DNA from: a virus | IMG/VR virus record: IMGVR_UViG_3300030329_003664 | Coordinates: 1 to 38,914 of that record | Strand: one strand, 5' to 3' | Length of the DNA stretch: 38,914 nucleotides | Shown: positions 34,201 to 38,914 of the stretch, piece by piece | Numbering within the stretch: the first letter of the stretch is position 1 | How the letters are laid out: each line of letters opens with the position of its first letter | Notes under the pieces: generated by a model | Databases searched by the model: none | Seen by the model: the letters and a program-made list of their open reading frames with translations, nothing else | What the model was told of the DNA's origin: nothing | Program-made: the position numbers and the translations under genes

Positions 34201-34266
34201 TTCTTGTAAATTTTTACTTGATTCTATTTGCTGTAAAGCTAATAACAGCTCTTCATTTGTTGCCAT
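25234..34266 (-). CDS. Giant virion protein with DFDxD polymerase-like motif
   Basis: This 3010-aa protein covers nearly a quarter of the window. The N-terminal region has Gly/Ala hydrophobic stretches (about residues 95-122, 255-290, 450-475) that could enter membranes. Residues 2194-2201 read DADFDFDK, with Asp2196, 2198 and 2200 in a DxDxD arrangement followed by Lys. VRQPRN (2150-2155) lies 44 residues earlier, like the R-P element before the catalytic Asp loop in multisubunit polymerase beta-prime. DMITFKSANK (1786-1795) could provide the barrel-1 lysines. This recalls crAss-like phage virion RNA polymerases and YonO/QDE-1. It is inferred from motif spacing. If right, the protein may enter the cell and transcribe early genes. 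Otherwise it is an ejection protein. Confidence 0.62.
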   Translation of the reverse strand: MATNEELLLALQQIESSKNLQEPDATVATTGSALWDFLGQARWGVAEQATMGALGAYDVYLEGTYGDRADTWEETLAGDVAGDWDELTNSGKAGYMIGSAVGMIPGFIAGGALANLGVRGLSKIGGVGAKAAVKKSTKELIEEASAIPTKQGMDSVSDLFTDDIAKGIVDDAYDVLAQGSVVNAINKGIGKEVIDISLRSSVKNNIGKTLNIVDDEILEGLSKRTVDIVTRNNPESAEALLKMLANKVPGFRGTPHAHLLLGAMGYDATIGFAMGTIHSAIDTGIKASLGVENTGYHEYQYIKDRDKAYDLNWISGTGDWLSKSFHEAAIFSLFGIVKHAKGPFGGGTSANHLKRFKEMTRNMFKSGKSLKNMTNEELRNQISAMHNLSGKNLDDVLFRAGNKKWSKLPDDWWIKATTDADTRTMRRYLSDVRMEFIKKAPIEFSKEFGKDMLASLPRMMAGVAAMNVTGLYHSFKEHGIGIEGLKNAFGESKEEIAANILTAAYFTRAPHSFKVEASPGVFQKLFQTGKIPEYYNYKQNKLRKMMGAMNAYGIDKNNIEFINSAYRNNMDPDKNVYNNIRRQFDDAPEFRVIENIMKPFEGKESPDGIDLSAAFDRNIAHLLRNGEINFEEAGHLNRKLKVAKTILKFYENETKEFVGLNKYTPEQAFEIVKQVAGMEFAGNKMDVLNVDRHLREFKEKTIIKAIEAPTKILQDFVTEVYRAIGQDVNPDSLTGEFRIPDIMDVLDFGNGTVNKTIATIFQQGQKNNWIKKSGKLPEEYRNITGEQQRQIKELFDNYSERMMDYVWGSKWREQGIELDPLILRDRSWTLAYDDVIRLQQRQVAYEFLSGSKEHGLSRETAGEVYASIEKYFLTRKKPELDIAKGEDAASFGEVNQFLKDLHDIFVDLNPGTSAKDSKLITIQEATGLKESVESLLGDIFTKKTESQIESYNDLKRMIKMKALDKIEISDREAGVDVKASLLELEKDTKINYQGEGEVMSLPNPTLVQENLLMLRRQGKISERQYDEALKHYENIYGIAQRAGYPFRAKEGVTPDESMDWYNSILKSKFSGEIALSDMSKDFSKIYKEMIQDEIDVFNARINYIKMGFNEIPDATRKKRASDELTSLMDDRTALINLKETIKGALDSHDPYTLRAVAKNGADIETILRGLSTNPQGSSRIDFYENVVRIDQNIQNSRQRIAWDEINIQDFVRNEVSSRSVVSKDVSDNALKITSTMFASKYNIPMHELDRLFDIDRSTARSSADIKEFAKAVLRDYWENTREIKDVKLKFDIRNTVDAINRLAGDVPLTLENFNNFIIKPLRQRAQAVNERKKIEQRETDAHVDADIVGIATNYFSKIAVKTLKLDMKNGRLIQDSSVMGKVPNRGFTGLLEYLDPNQNSIFLVEKTGYDRDGRVIRDITQRDLNIINKELKSGQYGIYHSKIESEFYRKNNLDKYDPSKQDSPTGNMFEIIPINESISIAVRVDRSQGSIHRELATQFSEHGELYKQLEAVFDGDFGRQGPKYDAVRAFLADMRSVASAEGNNVESVVKGIKMTRMLLNNPGLIPELIEGKGNINLDHDLAKNTFKYDKLNESRNSYIPTAENLRKTDILYRESTSEVFQNVYAEVKDWFDPNRKIKKISIDDSMEGLKPGEFDIFNSLSRLELELEKRLNDPKDPLDKAAYDETIRLHQEARKSIVDGETFVTRELYLASLAMVGLHPDMIITNKNGEITGFKSGGIKPTISHSKITYLDKSDPNYGRIEMDLNKTAFKYNPVLDALFSTLGVDMITFKSANKINKIKERKGEDLWDMYTGLAPTTNKNDLNIPWNEHILKPGKLNIPQIQEIPLDALSLRTVSKGNHDPSVGANTGVHMHHDNGIAKWIDIESKITKYKDSMAEMYSDPFYRTKLAQEIFGAMSESGDPAALNSGIQAILSREGMILEPWALRRIEENLINYFINNGSIAGGRVPDGSLDVMTASNGQIKSTIRSTIGDRPVTQFFGEFVPSYYAANKQWKPSGVAHNVIIQTIKYTPEKGVRERIADGYLIEIEGERFLQIEGRHIDKDGYLRDIDSGNPITKGKTKDGEQMLKDNKAAFDKALEIESKLYAERDADMNPYMGSEGNRKYLWEIAEFLETKVDMNGNSLSVGMLNVRQPRNMIGDIVISRMGKYEGKYHMPEKSGNVSMMNAIDAIKPQDADFDFDKSFNYVAAPGQFWRETNKLSALITGSSKNPTSEINRLFDPSRGGWLSQKWPDLFEANYSNDMLLSEVNAARGRFIKMHQTVTYLANIFGGKQSVLATFNAPGMIEGISTFEVRLAKQGKYIRTVDNISELAKRFIDAYKNLPAEERVNSITRTQDQVLFGPDGIFEIGYRRRIDPGKFNSVDGFDLQADRFVQVRDAIKMRLINPINRYLKYNKGVEADDVGIERKATLENYGNAWHNLYVKSFDITKDWGIDRNLVNIEPGLTAATRYFDSSRNPYDVAMKQLYNTYNDLVSLKELGVKRGNTAKDEIVEWIENGFAGDISVTDQVIRKNKLFNEALTEYVKDEARVLTILDLRKRLDSINIEIQANENIYRNRNIDTNTKIRNLKRQQSRVSELLSTLEEAVSYMFSKNDPIEANRPKTKFINKFFPEGRYRNNDPQPLVVVGKNGKIKEVIQPGSSNTKAISNKDRVIINGRRFSIADGQQQTGLRVLYEAFSGTPIVTDRISGMRRSYSTKQETQNINNKYNSILSQILSERDSFKRIDNKSRQDYFDTSTRKKQILFDGLFKGDLEGIDPTINMFRKALIMRILTPQTSDKVISIRDISSNGSKRAIKDYMFYENGLSEPLMNLLAEISTGEYRRDLGIKEIASEILEDIQIRKNAAWVSVKNPNMDIELISSRMLTEPGSLKGYAGRQRHLNQDIFDRQDAINKNTRDAAKLMIDYATGNIPGLVDPVLLYKAQLEMEKVGISRADQWGRQEYVLDETQALRNWGTRKVFISEMDAIRRKDLGERGAVKESAQELVEREFDCYK

Positions 34267-34278
34267 ATATGTGTATTC

Positions 34279-35292
34279 CTATTTACTTAGAATATCTATT
34301 ATTTCATCTTGAGTAGAGTACCCTCCACGAACAAGTTTCCCTACGATAGAATTATTTAATTGTCTCAGACTTTCAGTTTTTTGTTTATTTAAATTATGAT
34401 ATATATCGTATTCAGTTCTAGTATTTTCTAGCTCATCTAATGCCTTAGTTACTAAAGACAATTTCTCTTGTTGCTCTTTAAGTTCTGCGGGTGGTCCCCA
34501 TGTATCTGTTTCAGGATCAAACATTAAATCTCTCATTTCAATTTTACCAACATTATCATCATCTCTAAATAAGTCTGTCCATCCCAGTGTTCCCTGAAGA
34601 AAAAGATTTGTCATTGGCACAAATGCCCCTGTTGCAATATCTGCAGGAATACCCAAAGGTCCAATCTCTCTAGTTATTGGAAATCCAAATGGATTCCCTA
34701 TCTTACCCAACATTGATCCAAAAAATCCTTCTGCTTCACTAGCCCTTTTTAAAGTCCAGTCATACTGATCTACTATACTATCTGCTGTTGGATCTACCTC
34801 TTCAAGCCACGGTATAACATAATCTCCTGCAAAAAATCTAGATCTCTCACTAAAATCCTGTGTCCTAGCCTCAACAGATGACGTTAGGTCTGCCTTTCGT
34901 TCTCGATATTCTTCAATTTCAGCAGATCTTTTTTCAGATTCTTTTTTCATTTCTTCTATCTGTACATCTGAATATCTTTCTTTTAAACTGTCATAATTAA
35001 GATTTGCTAATTTTATGGTTTCTAACATATCTTTATCAGAAATAGTTTTAGATAATGTATATCCTGGGTCCTCTGGATTACCTTCAAGTAAAGCAGTGGC
35101 CAACATATCTGCATTTACTTTCCCTTGAAGCTCTGGTATCTTTGAAATAATTTCCCTGACAGTACGTTCTTTTCCTCCAACAACATAAACAGTTTCATTA
35201 ATGTATTTATTTTTTGCATCAAAAGTATTCAAGTCTGCAAGTGGACTTAGCAATATTTGTTCTAATTGCGTAAAATCCTTAGGATTACTCAT
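34279..35292 (-). CDS. Probable internal virion protein
   Basis: I prefer ATG 35292, which overlaps the upstream stop by eight bases (337 aa); ATG 35310 would leave only a very close site. The protein is helical and charged at the start (about 100-150) and has hydrophobic Gly/Pro stretches (FGFPITREIGPLGIPADIAT). It ends in another helical part. It shares the operon with the giant protein and is 12 bases from it. It may be a core or ejection partner. Confidence 0.7.
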   Translation of the reverse strand: MSNPKDFTQLEQILLSPLADLNTFDAKNKYINETVYVVGGKERTVREIISKIPELQGKVNADMLATALLEGNPEDPGYTLSKTISDKDMLETIKLANLNYDSLKERYSDVQIEEMKKESEKRSAEIEEYRERKADLTSSVEARTQDFSERSRFFAGDYVIPWLEEVDPTADSIVDQYDWTLKRASEAEGFFGSMLGKIGNPFGFPITREIGPLGIPADIATGAFVPMTNLFLQGTLGWTDLFRDDDNVGKIEMRDLMFDPETDTWGPPAELKEQQEKLSLVTKALDELENTRTEYDIYHNLNKQKTESLRQLNNSIVGKLVRGGYSTQDEIIDILSK

Positions 35293-36667
35293 TATCATCC
35301 CATTCCACATCCTGCAATATATTATTTAAATAGATTTCAGTAGCATTATTATCATCCAAGTCATCTTTAAATACATCGAGAATATTCATATCTACATGCG
35401 AATTAAATTTATTGACAAACTCCTCAAACGTCATACCTGTATATCCAAAATACTTTTTAGCTAATACATCCAACCTTTTCTTCGCATCAGCTGACTTCGT
35501 TTGATAGTTATCATATACAGTTTGAACTAATTCTTCAAGCTTTGAAAAATCTGGAGGAGACTTCCACCCTATGCCAGGTTGATATACACCTTCTGCTTGT
35601 TTATGGATAGAACGATATTCATTAAATATTAATTCAACAAAAGTTTCATTCTCTACAAAATCCATTCCTCTTAGCTCTGCAAGCTCCTTTGCTATTGTAT
35701 TTTTAAGAAATCTAGCATTTTCAGTGTGAGAAGAAACGGACTCATCATCATAATCACCATCTGCATTTTGAGCAACTTCTAAACTAATCCAATATTGATT
35801 ATAACCAGAATCATCTGCAGCATTTGTAAGTCTTTGTTGCATATACTGACTTGCTTCTAATGCTTTTTTCTCAGCAAGATCTGAGGTATCTTTTACTCCT
35901 AGTTTCTCAATTCTAGCTGCCGTGAGCATATCTGATAATTCTGCAGCCTTAAATGCAGCTACATTCTTCCGCATCAAATCTGGCCTTGACTCTATAACTG
36001 ATCTAGCGATATCAGATTTTAATGATTCTGATTTAAATATTCTAGCTTGCTCTTCAGTAAAAGGCTGCGGGACCTGTCCTGTTTGATTAAATACATTTAA
36101 TATCTCTGGGTCATACATTTTTTGATATGTGGAATAACCAAAATCTTCTGCATCCCATACTTCTGGATCACCTCCAGCTGCCTTTCCTAATTCAGGATCT
36201 CCGCCAGTCAATACTGCACTAGCTTTAGATACTTCATCATATAATATATCTTTTAATATCTCATCTTTTCTTTTGTAGATCTCAGTATTCTTCTCCAAAG
36301 CCTCTGCCTTCGCTTCGTAATTACCAGCTTTTATTTTAGACAAAGCTAGTAAAGGACCGATGCCCTCTGTTTTAAACAACTCATTTACTAAATCCATATC
36401 AGCACCTGTCTTCATAAGGGAATCATTGGTTGTTCTGAGATTATTCTTAGCATCAATCATATCTGATTTAGCATCCTTATAATGCATTAAATTTTCAGAA
36501 TACTCTCTGTCGGCCTTCTTTAACTCTTGCTCAGCAACAATTTTCCTATCAAGCATCTTGGCTTGAGTCTCCATTTCCTGTACTTGCAATTTATATCTAA
36601 GCAAAAGAGCAGGAAGCTCTCTCGCAAAAGCAGCCATAGGATGGTCTTTAATTACTATATTTGTCAT
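35285..36667 (-). CDS. Coiled-coil virion protein
   Basis: This 460-aa protein has a long predicted coiled coil at about residues 20-150 (LQVQEMETQAKMLDRKIVAE then many Glu/Lys). The second half is mixed and acidic (QVPQPFTEEQARIFKSESLK) and contains a GLY-aromatic stretch. It has no catalytic motif. It overlaps both neighbours (20 and 8 bases), so it is translated with them. The coiled coil suggests a rod, oligomer or channel component of the internal core. Confidence 0.7.
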   Translation of the reverse strand: MTNIVIKDHPMAAFARELPALLLRYKLQVQEMETQAKMLDRKIVAEQELKKADREYSENLMHYKDAKSDMIDAKNNLRTTNDSLMKTGADMDLVNELFKTEGIGPLLALSKIKAGNYEAKAEALEKNTEIYKRKDEILKDILYDEVSKASAVLTGGDPELGKAAGGDPEVWDAEDFGYSTYQKMYDPEILNVFNQTGQVPQPFTEEQARIFKSESLKSDIARSVIESRPDLMRKNVAAFKAAELSDMLTAARIEKLGVKDTSDLAEKKALEASQYMQQRLTNAADDSGYNQYWISLEVAQNADGDYDDESVSSHTENARFLKNTIAKELAELRGMDFVENETFVELIFNEYRSIHKQAEGVYQPGIGWKSPPDFSKLEELVQTVYDNYQTKSADAKKRLDVLAKKYFGYTGMTFEEFVNKFNSHVDMNILDVFKDDLDDNNATEIYLNNILQDVEWDDNE

Positions 36668-37787
36668 ATTTTTCCTTAATAATATGTGGGATAGACGCTA
36701 ACCCAAACAAAGGGAACAATATGCTATATATCCCTACCATACCAATAGTAGCTAATTTTCCTAAAATTTTATTTTTTCTTGAGTATCCTATTACATAACT
36801 AAGAGGATTAACCCATCCATGATGAATCATGAATCCTAAGTAATTCGGCTTATTTCGCCTTGTATGGTCAATAAAAGCTGTAGTAGTAGTATCTACCACA
36901 TAGCGAACAATATTGCTTTTTTCAACCCATTTTGCTAAGAATCCACCCCATGTGTGATATCCATCCACCCATGTCTTACCTCTATCAGTACCATCATGAT
37001 GTGTATCTCTACACCATTTTACTGCATCCAATTTTTCATTATCACTCCAAGCCCCAGAATCATTTAAAGCAGTAGACACTACACAGATAGCTGCTGGTTG
37101 AAGGAATGAACCTTCACCTCGTTGTAAATTTTCACCACCAAACCAGTTTCCTCCATAATAAGTTCTTTGCCCTGCTTTATCACCTTCCCCATGTCTCAAA
37201 ACACCATCTGAATCATAATACATCCCTTTCTCTGCTGCTGATGTAGACATTCCTTCACCTCGTTCAGCAATCTGAGACCCTAATGCTGTTTGAGCTGCTG
37301 TAAGCTGACTTTCTGCATAATCCCCACGCTGTTTAGCTATATCAGTTTGAACTCCAGACTTCTTTAACGCAGTTGAAGTAAAAAGATTCTGTAATTGACC
37401 TCCTATATTTCCAAGAGCAGATCCTGTTCCTGCAAATCCTGCACTTCCTCTTAATCTTCTATCTTGTTCTACAATGTCAGAAACCTTTGATTGAGCTTCA
37501 ACAGAGAGTCCTCCAGCTCTTTTTTGCAATTCCTCAACAATCCGTCCTTGCTCAGTGTCACTAAATCTCATAAATTGATCTCTATACTCATCTGAAATAC
37601 CAGTTTCCCCATATGTTGCCAACAATGCGTCTAAATCAGTATCACTCATTTGAGCTATCTGCTGTACATCTAAATCTCCAAATGTCGAGACTGCAGATTC
37701 TGCTTCAGCTCTACTCTCTTTTGCTTGTAAATAATTACCTGCATAACCATTATGTGTCCAATTTTGTATTTTACTTATTATATACAT
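36648..37787 (-). CDS. Internal virion protein with Cys pair and membrane-like tail
   Basis: The first 200 residues of this 379-aa protein are helical and Gln/Ala-rich. A conserved-looking module follows: AAICVVSTALNDSGAWSDNE then VKWCRDTHHDG, then GYHTWGGFLAKWV. I have seen this Cys ... Cys ... GY...G pattern at the end of phage virion proteins with roles like T7 gp14. The last 60 residues hold two hydrophobic segments (LATIGMVGIYSILFPLFGLA). Membrane entry during DNA injection is a reasonable guess. AAAGGAAAAG stands before the ATG. Confidence 0.7.
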   Translation of the reverse strand: MYIISKIQNWTHNGYAGNYLQAKESRAEAESAVSTFGDLDVQQIAQMSDTDLDALLATYGETGISDEYRDQFMRFSDTEQGRIVEELQKRAGGLSVEAQSKVSDIVEQDRRLRGSAGFAGTGSALGNIGGQLQNLFTSTALKKSGVQTDIAKQRGDYAESQLTAAQTALGSQIAERGEGMSTSAAEKGMYYDSDGVLRHGEGDKAGQRTYYGGNWFGGENLQRGEGSFLQPAAICVVSTALNDSGAWSDNEKLDAVKWCRDTHHDGTDRGKTWVDGYHTWGGFLAKWVEKSNIVRYVVDTTTTAFIDHTRRNKPNYLGFMIHHGWVNPLSYVIGYSRKNKILGKLATIGMVGIYSILFPLFGLASIPHIIKEKYDKYSN

Positions 37788-37799
37788 ACTCTTTTCCTT

Positions 37800-38474
37800 T
37801 TATTGTTTCTTAAACATATCTACAAGATCACTTGGGGTAAGTCTATCTGCTGGATCTTTTTGATATAACCTACCTTCATCTACAACATCACCAACTTCAA
37901 TTTTGCCAATTACATTACCAGCCTCATCATATCTAACTCCAGTCTGACCTGGCTTTAATGGATTATACTTATATTGTTGTCTTACTTCAGCAAGCTTCTT
38001 AAGTTTATCGGCTTCACTCATATTTTGAAACTTATCTGTGGCTTTAATAGTATCAACAGCTGTATCTCCTGCCTCCTTAGCAATCTTAGCTCCTTTTAAG
38101 GCTTCTCCTGTTCCTGCAGTAACTCCTCCAATAATAGCACTACTTACAGCATCAGTAATCATTTTATTTCTTACATCCCTAGCTTCACCCGCAGTCCATC
38201 TTCCACCCTTTATATCACCTCCAGTTGCTTTAGCTCCAGCTTGGCCCAATAGACTTCCTCCTAAACTTCCAAGACCTGAGACTAGACCAACTCCTAAGGG
38301 TCCAGTAGTTCCCATTAATGCTAATAACGCCAAAGAGCCTAGAGAACCTCCCACTGTACTCCATAAACTTTGCTTGCTACCAGCTTTTTCAATAGCACCT
38401 ATTTCTTTTTGTTTCTCCAGCTCTCTACCACGAGCTATCGTTCTTTGAGTTCTAAATCCAGACATACTTAACAA
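37800..38474 (-). CDS. Gly-rich virion protein with hydrophobic segment
   Basis: This 224-aa protein has a Gly/Leu-rich hydrophobic stretch (SLALLALMGTTGPLGVGLVS, about residues 46-68), then a basic Gly-rich linker, then a helical C-terminus (KLKKLAEVRQQYKYNPL). The pattern resembles small internal virion proteins that insert in membranes. It precedes the 379-aa gene by 12 bases. Role inferred from position. Confidence 0.65.
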   Translation of the reverse strand: MLSMSGFRTQRTIARGRELEKQKEIGAIEKAGSKQSLWSTVGGSLGSLALLALMGTTGPLGVGLVSGLGSLGGSLLGQAGAKATGGDIKGGRWTAGEARDVRNKMITDAVSSAIIGGVTAGTGEALKGAKIAKEAGDTAVDTIKATDKFQNMSEADKLKKLAEVRQQYKYNPLKPGQTGVRYDEAGNVIGKIEVGDVVDEGRLYQKDPADRLTPSDLVDMFKKQ

Positions 38475-38538
38475 TCCTTTTTTTATTATTTTTAGCCAAT
38501 ATAAAATACACTCTTATTAACTATTAAACTAATGAAAA

Positions 38539-38748
38539 TTACTTTTTCTCTTTCTCCTCAGATTCTTTGCTATCTTCTTCTAATTGTTCTAATACTTCGA
38601 TAGCTCCAAGATACTTCAATTTAAGCTCTTGCATCTGTCGAAGAGAATCACTTAATGTTCTTTCTTTTTCTGATACCATTTCAAGCTGCTCTTTCATAGA
38701 TTTTAATTTATCTTCTATCATATCTTCTCCAATATCTATTCTATCCAT
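38539..38748 (-). CDS. Small coiled-coil protein
   Basis: This 69-aa protein is a continuous charged helix (EDKLKSMKEQLEMVSEKERT) with heptad-like Leu/Met spacing. It starts in a TAATG overlap with the cut gene to the right. It may be a chaperone or core adapter. Confidence 0.7.
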   Translation of the reverse strand: MDRIDIGEDMIEDKLKSMKEQLEMVSEKERTLSDSLRQMQELKLKYLGAIEVLEQLEEDSKESEEKEKK

Positions 38749-38914
38749 TATGTTTCTGCCTCTGTATATTCTAAAATTACTTTTGCAGCCATATAGGCAT
38801 TATATGCGGTTCTTGGCTCAACAAAAGCTATTAATATTTGACCATCACTAAAATCTACATCTAAATCAGCAGCAGTTCCTGATAAAGTTAAAGTATGTGC
38901 TCTAGCCTGACTAT
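38748..38914 (-). CDS. Partial hypothetical protein at right edge
   Basis: The frame is open from the right edge to a TAA at 38750-38748, giving 54 residues (SQARAHTLTLSGTAADLDVD then FSDGQILIAFVEPR). The beta-like repeat-free texture suggests a structural protein. Its start lies outside the window. Confidence 0.6.
   Translation of the reverse strand, partial: SQARAHTLTLSGTAADLDVDFSDGQILIAFVEPRTAYNAYMAAKVILEYTEAET

Noticed and set aside
38038-38448. 136-aa plus-strand frame
   Set aside because: It is a Pro/Ala-rich shadow of the Gly-rich 224-aa virion gene on the other strand.

Overview
This window is almost certainly part of a tailed-phage genome. It is AT-rich, densely packed and free of host genes, and it carries terminase, portal, scaffold and capsid genes in a row. 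A long block of large virion genes and a separate block of small early genes plus replication genes complete the picture. I see no integrase, repressor, attachment site, transposon, CRISPR array or canonical tRNA, so a strictly lytic lifestyle is likely. Most starts have a strong AAAGGAG or GGAGG ribosome-binding site, which argues against a Bacteroidota host. The host is otherwise unknown, and the gene content looks environmental. There is no obvious tail sheath, tube or tape measure, and the very large putative ejection proteins suggest podovirus-like morphology.

Layout. (1) 1-11164, minus strand, read right to left: a small protein, a TerS-like protein, a peptidoglycan-binding-domain protein, two small proteins, the large terminase, two very basic Lys/Gly-rich proteins, an M15-type endolysin, a probable decoration protein, a LamG-fold protein, a small protein, portal, scaffold and the major capsid protein, which is cut by the window edge. 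(2) 11165-11590: a divergent control region with promoter-like signals and hairpins. (3) 11591-22082, plus strand: more than thirty small genes, including a run of tiny membrane proteins and Cys-rich proteins, then an Erf annealing protein, an SSB-like protein, a primase-helicase, an Nmad1/DUF1599 protein and a PD-(D/E)XK nuclease. (4) 22130-38914, minus strand, converging on block 3: 1031-aa and 3010-aa giant proteins followed upstream by 337-, 460-, 379-, 224- and 69-aa proteins and a cut gene. If the genome is circular or circularly permuted, blocks 4 and 1 would form one late minus-strand unit.

The genes fit a simple programme. Early plus-strand genes take over the host and copy DNA with a primase-helicase, an SSB and an annealing protein. 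No DNA polymerase is visible here, so the host enzyme or a gene outside the window must supply it. Late minus-strand genes build a capsid, package DNA and load a set of internal proteins.

The two most interesting signals are these. First, the 3010-aa virion-block protein carries an Asp-rich DFDFD motif followed by Lys (residues 2196-2201). An RxP element lies about 45 residues earlier and an SANK lysine motif about 400 residues earlier. This arrangement recalls the two-barrel RNA polymerases of crAss-like phages and YonO/QDE-1, so the protein may be an injected virion RNA polymerase. Second, there is a set of unusually structured non-coding stretches at the start of the early region. The clearest is a roughly 450-nt element at 13743-14195 with at least six long-range helices and a possible pseudoknot. 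The leader at 12061-12211 has mutually exclusive hairpins. Both conclusions come from reading the sequence and were not tested by search or folding software.
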